DNA of 64,000 nucleotides from Syngnathus acus (GCF_901709675.1 NC_051092.1:872491-936490), one strand, 5' to 3'. Positions 13,625 to 27,445 are shown, counted from the stretch's first letter. Translations and numbers: made by a program. Notes: generated from the letters alone by a model not told the origin.

Positions 13625-16600
13625 ATCCGACGGGAGTCTCAAAGGGCGCAGATGGAAAATTAATCATTAATTGCCATTTCTGTTTCATCTAGAACGGCCC
13701 ACAAATGAGGGAGAATTGAATTCGCTCACCACAGCCAATCAACATGCAAGATAAAAAAAATAGATATACAGATTGGGACATGGCTTCTAATCAATTAATT
13801 AGTCAATCGAGGTTGAACTAGCTCCCATTAGTCATATTACCAAGACATTGCGAAGCATTGTGTGCTTTAATTGGGGTACCCGCATCACAATTTTTGATTG
13901 ATGATTGACAGCACGGCGGTTTTGTGCTTAGCACATTTGCATCAGTTATGAGATTTGCTTCCACATTCAAAAAGAAAAGCTAGCAACATGGAAGACTCGA
14001 AATTGTCCTCGAAGATATACATTCGATCTAATTATATCTTTACGCACCTATTTGAGTCAATTTGCAGAAGGCCACTTTGGAAGGTCCATGACAACATCTT
14101 GGGTAAAAAAAAACACCAAACTTGGGATGAACAGAGAATATGAACCAGTCACAAATGTTCCTCTGATCCATGGGAAATAACCCAAGCACTATATATTTTT
14201 TTCCATTTCCACTTCCTGAAGGGTAATAGTGAGCTGTCCCAATCCGCCAGTACCAATACTGTGACTTGCCTCATAAATGATCATAAAATCCAGAGCGCTC
14301 TGCTCAAGAGACATAGCAGCCTCCATTACATAAGTCTGCATTTGAAAAACAACACATTTAATGTTAGTACACACCTGAGGAGTGATTATAGTGTGTGAAA
14401 AGCCTTGAAGGGAAAGTAAAACATCAAATGAACACACACGCAGCCATCAAAATGTGGAAACCCCCATACACACATCAGGCCGGACAAACTTTTAGACGTG
14501 TGTGTGTGTGTCAGTGGCGGCAAATAGCTGTCAAGAAGTTCTCCTCATTAGCCCGCCGCCGTTGTGCAGACTGGCAGGAGGTCAGCCCGCAGCCGATGGC
14601 CGGCCAGCCGCCCCCAGAGGCGGGCGGGCGGGCGGGCTGCTGTCAACAAGCCAGCGGACTAGTTACAACACCGAGGGCAGCGCCGTGGCTCAGCAAGGTC
14701 GCGCTGAATCACTCAAGCCTGAGCTGACCCAGAGCGCAGCTGGAGAACGTGTCACAACTCAGAGTTCCTAATGACCTCATCAGCCACCAATCTATTGTAC
14801 ACCGAGCTGGCGGTCAGGCGTTACTGTTTTCTTTTCTTTTTTTTTGAATGGGCCTTCTAGGTTGGAATCCACAGTGAATCAGAGAAGCACAGTTTCTGCT
14901 CTATGAGAAACAAACGCTTCACAGTAGGAGAGTTGTGATCTAATGATATAACTATTATTGGGCGGCGGTAAAGTATGCTTCAAATACATTATATATTGAC
15001 CCTTAGAATGCAAGTACTATAAAAAAAAAAAACATTTTACACGTCAAAGTGATCCTATGAAAAGGGAAATGGCCATTCCAAACCTTGTTTCAACGCAATG
15101 AATGGGGTTAAACCAGGTAACCCAATCAACTACCAACTAGCTTCACAGCCTATATTGCAGTCAAGTCTGCCCTCTGCAGGTCATATGGGGAAGTACACCA
15201 CATTTCATTCGGCAACCAGATGCATGTTACGTGCAAATATGTCCAGCTCATAAAGTCAAATAAGGGACAGAAAAAATATGAATCCAAACAAAACCAAGAT
15301 AAATCATTTCATCTGCCCCTATCTTTAGGTGAACTATAATCTGTTCAACTCCCCAGAAAAACAAACTGGATTTTTACCTCACTCACACTCATTATGTATA
15401 ATTGATAGTCTTCAATGAACCTCCCAGGGCCAGTTTGGGAATGTGGGAGGAAGCCGGCCGGAGAACTGAGAGAAAAACAACTACAAGGAGCTCCATACAG
15501 GAAGGCCTGAGCCAAGATGACATCTCTATGACAATGTCCATTCAAAAGTTAGTGTAGTAGCAGCAGCAGCAGCAAGACTTCAAAATGTCTTGATCCATTC
15601 ACAAAACAAACGTTCATATTTCATTCTCGCATGCGAGACACAAGCAACAGACACGGACGGGATCATTAAACACGTGATGTCAAAGCTAATTGAGAAAAGG
15701 CTTGAACGCATTGGGAAGCCTTTAATGAATTAACCTCCCACCGAGCACCGCTTGCTTGCTTGCCTGCTTGCTTGCATTGGAAGCAGATGGATCAAACAGC
15801 CCGCCCTTTATTTGGACTGCTCTGCTCTGTTCTGTTATTGGAAGGACTTTGAGCGAGAAGTGCCAACGCTGGCCGCCGTTCAGCAAAACAAATAGACACA
15901 GATGTAGTTTTCCATTTTACAGGCTGTTTATGTTGTGCAAATTCCTTTCCCCAGAAGAGCGGGATATATTCTTTCATGTTTTAGTGGCTTGCTCGCACTG
16001 ACCGCAGCGTTCTTTTTTTTTTTTTTTTGTGGCGAGTGTACTTTTCCAATAGTTAATGACACGCAGACACACAAAGCTCTGGCAGCTAGCTGTGCGCCGA
16101 CCGCTAAGACTTGCTGCCCAATATCTAATTAGTCCACCGCTAACCCCCAGTCTGGGGAAACATTCAGTACCACATTAAACCATGGCGGTTTTTTACCTCA
16201 AAAAGAGTCCAACGCAGATGGACTTGCTCTTGAGGAATCATATGAAGCACAAATCAGTCAGTTCAAGTGACAACATTGTGGGCTTGCGGTTGGCGCACTT
16301 GATTTCATGCTGCTTGGAGGGAAGGAGGCCGACGATTGGCTGACACTTTTACGTGTTGTCAAGACTATTTGGTGGTTTGTGTGTGTGTGTGCATGCATGC
16401 GGATCGCCACTCAAACTTGATGGCAGCATGTAGACAACAGCGCAGTTCATTAGCGAAAGCGCTTTGGGAAGTTCTGACCTCTAGCGGCAGCTTCGCAACA
16501 TAACATCAACAATACAAATGAGCTAAGGACGGATTTGACATCTGTCTGAAAAGTGTTTCAAAGCTAAAGCCTAAAAAAAAAAAAACCTAAAGAGTCAATT

Positions 16601-17320
16601 ACTTATCTGGGAGGTCACAAAGGAATCCACGGCAATGTCTAAAGACCCTGCTGATAATTGTAAAAATACAAATGATTTGAAATGTAAAAAGGACCACTGT
16701 CTCGTGCAAGGCGGTCTTCATCTGGCAAACAGAAACTGGCGTGGGTTACTACATGTGGCTTTAGTTAAGACCAAAGGTGGTGATTGGGGGGGCAGTATTA
16801 AATAACCCCCTCCTCAGTGCTTTGGCCCTTTTTGCCATAACAATGTCAACCATCTAGCACAAATCAGTCCAAAAACAAACATTGGGCATCGTTACAGCAG
16901 TTGAAGGGAGAGCCGGTGGTTGGCAAGCATTCCCGTCCGCGCCTGATATTTCTATCTGCAGCGTCACATGCTTCTCATCACATCTGCCGGCAGCAACGAC
17001 GTACTGTGCGTGACACGCTCAGTGCGAATCACCACTGATTATCACATTGCGGCTATTTTTAAAAGTTCCCGTTAGACAAATCCTCAATTGATTGCCAGAT
17101 CAGAGACGTCCGTGCAGTTAAACAGTTGGCAGGCCAAAACAAACAAAAGTACTTTAAATGCGATTTGCACTCCACTGACATTTTGCTTGTTTGGACAACT
17201 TCTGAATGACTGTATACCAAAGTCTGAAATATATCCCAGTTGATCTCCGTTTCATTCATGCCTTACAGCCAACAAGTATCAAAGTCTGTGGCAAAAAGCA
17301 AAGAGCCATGAAGAAATGAA
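13625..17320. other. Gene-free region left of MORF4L1
   Basis: No exon is recognised. About 13625-13900 is TAAT-rich and repeat-poor (ATTAATCATTAATTGCC near 13660), with a composition like conserved non-coding DNA. 15751-15775 is a TTGC/TGCC simple repeat. The rest is ordinary intergenic sequence with A or T homopolymers. Confidence 0.45.
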
Positions 17321-17325
17321 GTACT

Positions 17326-17331
17326 TTTATT
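17326..17331 (-). terminator. MORF4L1 polyadenylation signal (AATAAA)
   Basis: TTTATT on the plus strand reads AATAAA on the minus strand, about 230 bases after the MORF4L1 stop codon. This gives a short, plausible 3' untranslated region. Confidence 0.6.
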
Positions 17332-17561
17332 AGAAAATGATGACTGTACGTGAACAAAAATAAAGAACTAAAAGGTGAAATGTTGAAGTTCCTTGTCCAA
17401 AACCGGGTCATGGAAACTAAAGTGTGGTATTCCAAAAACATACCAATACAGAAGGAGAGCGTACTTAGCAGCTTTCCAAATGAAAGTAACTTGACAAGTT
17501 GGTCCGAGACTTCCTTGATGGGCGCATCCTCATCGGTGATCCGCGCTCTTACTCCCAAAGC

Positions 17562-20500
17562 TCAAACGGCCTTTCGGTGGTACTCCGGCGGGGCCACCTC
17601 GTAGTCGCTGGCGCTGAAGAGTGTCGCAGAGTTCTTGACGAGGTACCTGTGAAGAAGCGACATGTGACTTTGCTGTACAGGTGAGCAAATGTGATGAATT
17701 AAAGTGTGCATTTGCTCACTTGAGGAAATCTTGCAGGTAGGTGAGCAGCAGTGCCAGGCTCTTCTCATCCAGGGGAGTATAAGCCAACATGGCTCCGATT
17801 CGCACTTGCAAGACCAAAGGAGGAGCCCCCAAGTTAGTGGCGCATTCCTCGGATAGCAGATTGAAATGCATCAAAATGTGAACGCAACGTTTGTTTGTTG
17901 CCTTCTCGAAACGTGCCCATCCATCGTGTAGGACAAAACGCTACAACGGCCTTATTGTTCCAGGAACAGAGTAAAGATGGTCCGAGTTTGGCAGCGTCGA
18001 CTTTGAAACCTCCTCAACATGACATCACCGTGTTGATGTGAAGCCAGATGGTTGAACGGATTTATAAACCGCAGAAATGGAGAGCAGACATTTTCCAACC
18101 TTCTATTGTGCACACTTCTCAACAGACAGGAGCGGCACACAATTGACACTCACTGGGGAGTTTCCCTTTAGGAAGCGAGCTGGTGAAAATCCCACCTCAT
18201 ACTTTTGTAGGGAACTCACTTGCATCTTTTAACCTCAGAGATCATGGTAAATGATAATATCATAGAAAGGTTGGAGCTAATGTGTAAGCTGCTTTACCAA
18301 AGAGCCTTAAGAGGTGCGGGGCGCCGTAGATCTGCGACATGGACGTATCTGGGTGGTTGGCCAAGATGTCTGCGTACTGTGGCCTCTCAAATTTGTAGAG
18401 CAGCTGCGTGCCCAGCATGACGTTGAAATATTCCCGCACGCCGGCGACGACCTCGCTCACCGCAAACTCCCTGGGGCGAGGAACATCAAAGAACCTTTAG
18501 ACTCCAGACAGTACTTAAAAAAAAAAAAAGTCAACGTCTGGGAAGATTCAAAACAAGTATTACTTGCTGTCCGAGGTTCCTCTCGATTTCTTGTAGTTTG
18601 CATAATCTTCAAGCACTGTGTCAACGTTCTTCTTGGCAGGCAGATGGAAGAGCTAAAAAAACAAGAGTGGTCAAACTGCATGGAAAGGCCAGAAGGAGCA
18701 CCCCCAAAATAATACAGAATGAGGCATCAACGTGTTGTTCCCCAAAAAGAACACCAGGGGTCGCTATTTTTCCATTGCCAACTGTAAATGATTAAGTCAG
18801 CTCAGGTGCCTTGAGAGAGTAAAAAGAAAAAAATCAACACACCACTAACCTGCTTTTGCCGTGTAATCAGATCCCAGTCATCTACAAGCCAAGGTTTTAG
18901 CTCTTCGGGAATTTTGACTTTAACTTCCACTCTGTTTATAAAGGTCTCCTCCTGGCCAAACAAGATCACGTTACCATGTTACAGCCAACAACACTTTTCC
19001 CGGCAATGTGATGAAACGTCAATGTATGAGCGTGGCGAACATACACTTTCAACAGTGGGGTCAACGCGAGCCCTCTTCTTTCGTGGAGGGTGCGTGGGAT
19101 CACTGACTGAACTCGGACCTTCTCCTGGACCAGGAGCTGGAACAGAAAAAAAGCCACAGTTAAGTCTATCTCCCTAATATTAAATACAATATGGATATGA
19201 TCGACTCCAATTCTTTTTTGTAAGATGTTCTGTGCATCCCAACAAATTAAAACAGTCTTATGATTCATGTTTCATTTGTGGAATATGAATGAAACGGGCA
19301 AAATTCAGCCATTTTTATCCATCTCAGGAGGCGCCCATTTTGCCACTTGCTGTCAACGTCACTTGCTGTGACATCACAGTTGCCAGGTCTCAACCAACTT
19401 CAAGAAACAATACAGACTCAAAGACACAAACTCACTTTTTTGTTTGTTCTTCTTGGTTTTCCTGCATACGAACAACAACAACAAGAAATATTAGTGTAAA
19501 ACTATGATCCAGCAAAAGCAGGAGAGACAAAAAACAAATGTTGCACTCACACGTCGTTTTTTTGTGACGTCGCGGGTATCTTCTTATTCGGTGCAGCACC
19601 CCTCATTCTTCCTTCAACATAATGGTCTCTACGATAAGAAGAGATGCAAAGGCTTTTGGACATGGCGGCAAATCAATACCACAGCTATTATAGATGACCG
19701 ATTTAGGGACTCCTTGATGTGCAGGACTAAATATGTCAATCTTGGTGTAAAATAATTTGTTACAGATTCAAATATGATTTGTTGATTCTAAACACATGTG
19801 CAACCAAATTATTTTAATTCCCCTCTCAAGAAGATCTATATATTTTTTTTCACTACAGGTCACATTACGGGTGGAAAAAGATTTGAAATAATTTGTCTTC
19901 GTATTATTTTAATCACAAAACATGGCAATTGAACAGAAACATGTTGACATTTTTGTAATCGCTATCTCATTTTTTTTGGACATGTTGAAAAACTGGAGTC
20001 TGGACATACTGGTTGGCCTTCTGAAGCTCTTTCTGTTTTTGCAGATTGCTGTCCACATACTTCAGAACTCTACTCTCAGGAACCCATTCGTCCCAACTAG
20101 GAAGAAGGAAGAGAACAAATAAGCAAATTGCGCCTTTATACGAAGCAAAATACAAAAGACTCACTTTTTATTCCACCCGCTGTAATGAATGAAGTACTTG
20201 ATTTGTTTCTCCTTGACGTTTATCTTAACACACTGCAGAGAGAGACATTATTGGCACATATTACGAAAGTGACATTTACAAAAGAAATGGTGCTGTGGAA
20301 ACTGACCTTAGCTTCGTAGAGCAATGGCCCATGAAAACACAGCACTCTTTCACCTGGAGACAGCACAGCATTCATTCAAATACAGGTCAACAATCTGTGC
20401 AAGCAGATGCATTTTTTTTTTTTTTTTTACAAACAAAACATTACATCCCGAGAGAAATAAGATGATGGATGACGTAACGGACAATAACTCGCTCATTTAT

Positions 20501-20865
20501 TCACAGTTGAGCACACGTCAACCAACCTCGACTATTAGGTTTAGCCTAGCTAAGCTAGCAGCTATTTCAGAAAGGTCTGTAGGTCTAAATATTCCAAGGT
20601 TTTTTTGAATTGAGTAATGAGCTGGCTAGGACTTCATAGTGGCAGGATTTGCATTTGACAATACAATTAAGATAATATCGGGAATAAAGGCATGCACTGT
20701 CTCATGGCAACAACAATGAAAGCTAGCAGCGGTAGACATGTTAGCTAATGTCTGAGCTGCATTGCATTCATTTAGACGTCAATTAGCATCATGCTTCGAT
20801 CACGACGAAACGAGAGCATGGGTACCTTCTTGAAATTTAGGTTTCGGGTCCTGTTTCGGCGCCAT
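17562..20865 (-). CDS. MORF4L1: MORF4L1 / MRG15 chromodomain protein
   Basis: MRG15 is a subunit of the NuA4/TIP60 acetyltransferase and SIN3 deacetylase complexes. It reads H3K36 methylation in the nucleus and is also linked to PALB2-dependent repair and splicing. Coding exons, in transcript order: 20826-20865, 20307-20353, 20165-20232, 20010-20096, 19551-19628, 19436-19461, 19045-19136, 18850-18951, 18564-18652, 18298-18470, 17720-17804, 17562-17646. All introns are GT-AG and all phases join, giving 972 bases and 323 residues, the same length as the human short isoform. The chromodomain (about 12-62) keeps its aromatic cage at Tyr26, Tyr46, Trp49 and Trp53. A basic linker ([11 protein letters not shown]) carries the nuclear signal. 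The MRG domain (about 155-323) is near-identical to mammals and ends EYHRKAV. The start is [10 protein letters not shown]. Confidence 0.97.
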
Positions 20866-20949
20866 TCACGGATTAAACGATCAAAATAGGGGAAAAATCG
20901 CCAGCTCCCATTCCAATCTGAAACGGTGCCGCTCACTTATAGACGTCAT

Positions 20950-20970
20950 CACCAATGTGGTGACGTCACC
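20950..20970 (-). promoter_or_regulatory. MORF4L1 promoter: CRE palindrome and CCAAT box
   Basis: A perfect full CRE (TGACGTCA) lies at 20961-20968, about 96 bases upstream of the MORF4L1 ATG. A CCAAT pentamer is at 20952-20956 and a further half CRE (GACGTCA) at 20942-20948. This suggests CREB/ATF and NF-Y input at a TATA-less promoter. The transcription start itself is not visible. Confidence 0.5.
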
Positions 20971-21332
20971 AAGCGCGACCAAGCATAGCGCGACAATGGT
21001 TAGAGAAAAGAACATGATTTATTTCTTTATCATCACGCCAAAATTCCAAAACCAAAAATATAAGTTTATAGGAAGGACTCCATGCATTTGGAATGTATGT
21101 ATTACTTTTATTTTTCAATCCGCGTTAGCCTTTTGTAGAAATGCAAAACGTGATTTCAGTTCTTGTCATTTGTATTTGGTAAATATAATTATGAACAAAA
21201 AAACATTACTTTAGACATTTTGTCGTTAAAAGAAATGAGAAAGAGTATCAATTTACTTATTTGTGGTATGAACGGCACGATGAAGTATTTGGTTATGGTA
21301 GGTTTAATGTTTGGGAAATATTATATATTAAC

Positions 21333-21338
21333 TTTATT
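21333..21338 (-). terminator. Candidate PIAS1 polyadenylation signal
   Basis: This is the first AATAAA (TTTATT on the plus strand) reached after the PIAS1 stop, about 1.54 kb downstream. Other copies at 21107-21112 and 21018-21023 are possible. Variant signals nearer the stop cannot be excluded. Confidence 0.3.
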
Positions 21339-22089
21339 ATATAATAACTAGTCGCAGCTTGAACTCAAACCTCTTTATAATCAACGATTAACCACAGTGA
21401 CACATTTTTCTGTTTAATTCTTATAAATATCAAACAGCACAGTAGACCTCTTAGCGGTTCAAAATGCTCAAAGCCTCTATTGAGTTATTGACATCATCTG
21501 ATAGGGAAACGGAAAATGTTACAATGCATGTCAAGCAACAATGTCATTTTTAAATAGCCTTACTTATTTCATTACAAAAGAAATATCACATACAATGACA
21601 GCAATGCATAGGCATAAATCAAACAAATGCTGAAAATATATCTGATAATAAATAATAGTAATTGTAAGAATAAGACGAGAAAAAGAAGGCAGTTCACGTT
21701 GACTTCAATAGTTGGAGTAAGATGGGTTGTGAGGATGCAGATGTCCCAAATAGTTTGTAAATTGGCCAAAAAAAACAACACACACAAACCCCAAATAACG
21801 TATGGCCTCTCAAAGCAGAGGAGCAGCCATTAAACAGGTGAGCTTTTCCCATTTTCAGACACAAACTGCTCTCAAAATGTTTGCTACTAGTCAATGCTTC
21901 ACTTCTGTGCTGAGTCTGAAAGGAGAAAGCAAGTGCTCCCAAAAATTCTGAAAAGGGGTGCGAGTAAATCGTTTTTCACTTTGCTGACATTGTTCTAATG
22001 CGAAATGAACGAAGACCGGTTGCGAGCGAGAGAAAATGTCAATTCTGTTTTCGATCTGATTAGCACGGTGACGCCTACTGGATCAAAGC

Positions 22090-22110
22090 CATTCATTCAT
22101 TCATTCATTC
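22090..22110. repeat. (ATTC)n microsatellite
   Basis: Five tandem ATTC units, probably inside or just after the PIAS1 3' untranslated region. Confidence 0.85.
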
Positions 22111-22878
22111 ACTCACACGCTGAGGAAGAATTTCCCTACAATACTGATTACATATACTTAGCTTCAATTTATGCTGGATAAGAATCTGCTTGATCCGACT
22201 CAAAATAGCTAGCAAGCAAGCAAGAGAAGAGGGAAGAGAGAAGGACCTGCTTTGTATTTCTAGTGGCAACAGTTTGAGGCGAGGGGGAATGCTTCAAAAA
22301 GAAACAACAGTATACATCCAACATAACTTACATCATAAATAAGTCCTTAAAATAATGTGACCGCAGCATGAATGTCTACAGTGATGGCAAAACTCTCTGT
22401 TGTCAACATCTCTTCTTCTTCTTTTTTTGTGCCATTTCGAAAAAAGTGACCCTTTTTCCTTGTTTTGCCGTGACTTGCCTGGCGAACACCCGTGACAATG
22501 CCCATTTTGTTTTTGATGCGAAATATCGTGTTCTATAAGGTCTCACCTCATGAGGGTTCTGTGCACATAATATAATAAACTAATGCCATTGACATGGAAT
22601 ATCGAAAACAAAACTGTAAAAAGCAAGTACAAAAGGTACAATATAATAAAAGGACCACATGAAGAGGTGTGAAAAAGTCTTCAGTCTTCACAGAAAATAT
22701 TGAACTGAAGCCACCCACAGGACAGGACGTGTCCTACGTTTATATACACGATAAGTAAATCGAAAATAGATTTTCCTCTCTGTACATAGTACTGTATTCG
22801 TTCAGCTCTCTCCTCCGTATTTACAAAGACCTCCTTGTCTCAGTGTCTCCCTTGTGCGTCAGTTTTGTGAGGAGCTAG

Positions 22879-25800
22879 CTAGTCCAGAGAGATAACGTCA
22901 GATATGGAGCCGTAAATGGCCGCCGCCGCTTCCACCGAGGTCCTCGACAGTCCCGAGATGGTGTGGTTGTCCCTGTCGCGTTCTCGCTCTTTGTCCCGCA
23001 GACTGCCGGACGATACCAAACTGCTGGTGCTGCCGCTGTTGCTGCCTCCGTTGGTGGCCGCCAGCGCGCTGCCGCCCGGGGTGCCCGGCGGCTCCCGCAG
23101 CATGGGCGACGAGCCGTAGGGCAGGTAGCGGTTGAGGAGCAGGTCCGGGTCCTCCGAAGCTGAGGCGGCCGCCGCCGCCGCCATCACCATGTTGTAATGC
23201 TGAAAGAGCAGAGGGGTTAGGTGGGGCGAGTGAGATGAGCTCCACATGCCGCTCATGTACCTGATTGTCGCCTTGGAGGAAGGAGAAGAAATTCAGATCT
23301 GAAAATAAAGAAGGAATGCATTAAAGAGCATCAGGCTGGCGGTTGTGTACTTGATAACCCCAAAAATCCAGCAGGGTGCTCGGCCTTACCTGGCAGGTCA
23401 CTCGCTGAGTGATAGAAGTGGCGGTAGTCCTGAATGAGTGGCGGAGGTGGAGGAATGTAGCTGGTCTCTAATGGGGGCATGCTGGGAGCTCTTGTCACCG
23501 GCGACGTCTGGTTGTGAAGGTTCAGCACTCTGCGGGGAACAAACAACCTCGTGTTACATCAATGATGTTTGAGGAATGCTTTTAGTGGGGCTTGTCCACC
23601 GACCCTTTTGTCGGAGGTGGAGAGATGGGCGACAGCGACGGACAGGCCCTTTTCGGAGGCGGCTCGTCATCCAGCTCATCTTCCGACGAGCTGTCCAGTG
23701 TCAGGTCGATCACGTCGACCTTCTTACTGTTGTCGTTGGCTGGCGCCCGTTTCTGCTCGTGGCTTTCAGTATGAGGCACATCTGCACACACGGCGGAGGA
23801 AAGTCATTCCTAACCGGGTTCCTTCGGTTTAGTCAAGCTGGATTCAAGTCGTCCGTACGCACCGTTGTCTACTCCGAAGAAGGAGGCAGACACCTCCTGC
23901 ACATCTTTTTTTGACCTCATGGGTGCCCAACTTCCATCCTCTTTGAACTGAATCTCGTCACAGTCAGAACAGCTGTTCAGGATTTCCATGAACAACCTGC
24001 AAAAACCGCAGCATGGCTAAACAAAAGCCTTTTCATCGTGACACCTGCTCAAACAACCCCCGCCCCTCCAATAAACACTTTTTACTTTCCCTTCGGGGAT
24101 TTGCTTTTTCTTCTTACACCAAAAAAGCTTTTGCACTCGATAAACAATCAAAGACTGTGAAGAAGGTGCTCACCCATCAATAATGAGATGCTCATATGGT
24201 GCTTTCTTATCACACACTGGACACACCCACGTGGGCTTCTTCTCATTCATTTGGATATAAAGCGTAGCATCAAAGCACTGGAGGTGGGAACACGTCAACG
24301 CTCGGCACGCGATGGTCAGCCTCATCTTTCCGAGCTGCAAAACAAAGAATACAAAGAAGAAATCAGGATGAGAAGTCTCATGGATCATGTGTATTGTCGG
24401 TGGTCAAACGTACGGGGCAGAGAAGAGACACTCGTAGACTGGTGGTGGCAATCTCGCTCTCCGGGTCTGCCGTCAATTTCTCTTTGACTGCAAAGAAAGA
24501 AGAAAAGCAGCGGAATGAGCAATGGTATGCTCAACACTTGTCACAAAAGGCGACAGAGATAGAGAGGAAGGAGGCTGCTAAACTGATGCATCAATTCAGA
24601 GCATCTGAAGCATCATTAAAAGAAGGTGGTTGCACAAGTGCGCACACCCTCCTATAGGTGTGATGTGGCATCCCAGTTCTAAGAGGGTGCACACACTTAC
24701 CTTGATTCAGTTGTGGATTTTGACTTTCCCTCTTAAAATGTTTCTTATATTTTGTTAACATGTACAGGTTAAATGTCATATGATTGAAAGCCGGTGCTAA
24801 ATATCTTTAGAACGGGGGGAAACTGTTACTTTATTTATGTCATAAAATAGTTCATATGCTGTCAAATGTATTTCAGGAATCAATTTAGAAGAACTAGAGA
24901 TCCAGACTGTCAGAGGTGACTTCATTCCTTTGTTTTTTCCAAGTAAATAAACTTACTCAGAGCTCTGGAGTGGTCGGGGTTTCTGATTCCCCTGGCTCGT
25001 AGTCTTTGCAACAACACGGCGGACGACTGCTGCATTACCAAATAAACAGCCATGGAAAAACTCTGACAAGAGATATGAAAAAGGGGTCATGCTGAGGCCA
25101 CTCCTCCTCAAAACATCGGTTTGACTTAGTCTTTCCGATGATTCTTACCCTCCCAATTTCTGAAGTCCATGAAACTACAATTGTGTTGGGGACCGTAGTG
25201 GAGAGCCGCACGAGGGACGTTATGTTTATGGGGCGACTGGGTCTTTTTGGTTCAACTCCGTTCTTGGTGGGCGGAAGATAGCCCTGCAAGCAAGAAAAGC
25301 ACATCACATTTCTTCTTCTTCATGGTGGCGAACACTTGGGAAAAAACAACACAGCCTGCGGATAGAGAATGTGAACTCACGGGGAGGTTGCAGGGCTTGC
25401 CGTTCACCTTCACAGATAGATTTGGAGGGAAATGATCTTCCTGGGGACAACTCGTCTCTGATAGACAAAACCTTGAGGGGAGAAAAAAAAGAAGCTACAG
25501 AGCAAGGCTGTTGATTGTGTGAAACATAGTCATCTCATGACTGCATTCAATTCATCTTTCCGTAATTATGTATGAACAAAAAGATACCAAACTGCTGTTT
25601 TTTTACCTTAATTGGACTTGAACAGCAAAGTCACATTTGGTCCCCGATATGTCCCTAAAAAAACATCAATGTTAAGAGTTTCCTTGAGTTCCATCCTGAC
25701 TGCTCACTGACAGAATGAACAAGAGTAAGCTGTGTTGCTTACATGGAGCTGCTGATCTGTTGAACTTGTAGCGGCGTTAAAGCGAAGGCGTAACAAGCTT

Positions 25801-27445
25801 CCTGGAAGCGCTGACTGTTGTCGGAGGCTGCAGGAAACAACGCAGACTGTAGGTTGAAAGCTACAGATACCTCCGAGCACAAAACACGACAAGTCGTGAA
25901 CTCACTCAGACTGGTGGGCTTGATGAGCTCGTCCAGCACGTCGTAGAACGGCAATCTCTGCAGTTTGACGTCGGGGTGAACGGGGTGCAGGGCGGAGGGC
26001 AGGTGAGGCAGACCCAGCTCGTGCTTGGGCCCGAGCAGCGAAACAGGCAACAGCGGCGAGGGGGAACCGTGGCTGTCGAAGAGGCCCGCGGGAAGACCGG
26101 AGGCGGAATGGACGCCGGGCAGCGCCAGGTCCACCGGCGAAACCATTTTGGTTGGGAATCTCCGTCTGTAGAGCTCCTTAATCTTCATCTGCATGGCAGG
26201 GCTGCAACCAGCCTTTACTAAGTGCAGAGCTTTGGTCAAAAGTTCGTGTTTGCGCCCGTGCTTATTCCGTCCGGCGAAGCCCAACAATACTTGCAGCTCT
26301 GAAACTCGAAGGCTCATTACCATTTGCTGGGAGGAAAAGAAGTCAAGTTAAGGAACCTATTCTGCTACGCTTGCCGGGAAGAACGCACTACAAACAAGAA
26401 CGCAGGCTATGCTAGGAGTGGGACATTTGTTCAAACAACCTGTCCTTTGACAACTTTACAGTAAACGTCATTGTATACTACAGTTAGCTTCGAAGTCTGC
26501 CCAGGTGGCCTTGCCTGCTTATCGCAAGTGCTTAACTTCAAGAAATGTTACGCCACAGATCTGTGTGTACTCATGAGAGCTAACTTATGAACCAAATGTC
26601 TTCGGTAAAGTCAAGCCAAAAATGGCGAAGGAATGATTGTTTGGATTTTAACGATCACAAATGATTTCCTATGTTGTCATGTAGTCACAACACCTCTTCT
26701 GAAAACAGTGCGTGGAAGCGAGCTGTCAAAATTTCAAATTAGGCAAATGGTGATGCTCAAACACAGGAAGGAATGAGTGTGAAAAAGTAAGACTATGTAG
26801 CTGCAAATGAGACGATGTTTATGACACAGCTAGCTATGCTAACTAGCCGACTGCTGGCGGGGAAATGAAAAAATATGAAGCTTTTCAACTTCGTCTTAAA
26901 TTGAATGGCCACAAATATTTCTGCTGACCAACATCTTTTGGATGGTAACTCTTTCTCGTCACGAATCCTCACAAATTCAAAAAGGAACAACCCGACGAAG
27001 TGCAACTGCTTTCCAGGGAATAGACAGAGCCCGTTTCTCTAAGATACAGCGTTCTGGCTGCTTATCATTGGGCAATGTCAATGGGATCTGCCTGTCGTGG
27101 GTCTGTTTTCAAGGCGTTGGCATGATTGCAGTCTTGTTTTAATAACCGAGGCGGGATCTGCGTGTAATCTGTACGAGAAGAGCGCAGCACAGCACAGGCT
27201 GACTAACGGATCGTCTGCAACAATAACAAAGCTAAGGCTAGCAGGTTAGCCAATCAGCTAACAGTTTGTGTGTTGTCAATCCCGTTTTTGTGGAAGCACA
27301 GGGGGTTATAAAAGCGGCGTTGACTACGTGATTGTCGAGAGATTGTGTTTCCGTTCTTTGAAATTCAAACGTGACTATACTAAGCGCCTATTTGTCAACC
27401 TAGTGGAGGGGCTCGCTTTACCTTCAGTTCCGTACTCTCCGCCAT
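22879..27445 (-). CDS. PIAS1: PIAS1 SUMO E3 ligase
   Basis: PIAS1 is a nuclear SUMO E3 ligase that works with UBC9 and inhibits STAT1 and other transcription factors. Coding exons: 27422-27445, 25906-26326, 25743-25827, 25607-25654, 25381-25471, 25149-25283, 24957-25062, 24414-24487, 24174-24334, 23863-23996, 23604-23781, 23390-23529, 23261-23298, 22879-23199. They sum to 1956 bases and 651 residues, equal to human PIAS1. The SAP DNA-binding domain (about 11-45) contains LQVLL. The PINIT motif is at 241-245. The SP-RING (about 325-385) keeps Cys338, Cys343, His345, Cys348, Cys366 and Cys369. A SUMO-interacting motif VIDLTLD at 450-456 is followed by acidic serines. The tail keeps HYNM, an alanine run and the terminal VISLD. 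Teleosts often carry two PIAS1 copies, and I cannot say which this is. The 23604 donor is weak (GTCGGT). Confidence 0.97.

Larger units (their letters stand above)
20971..22878. other. PIAS1 3' untranslated region and MORF4L1 upstream spacer
   Basis: No further coding exon is seen. The right part (down to about 21330) is probably the long 3' untranslated region of PIAS1. The left part is the spacer before the MORF4L1 promoter. An (ATTC)n run lies at 22090-22110. Confidence 0.45.
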
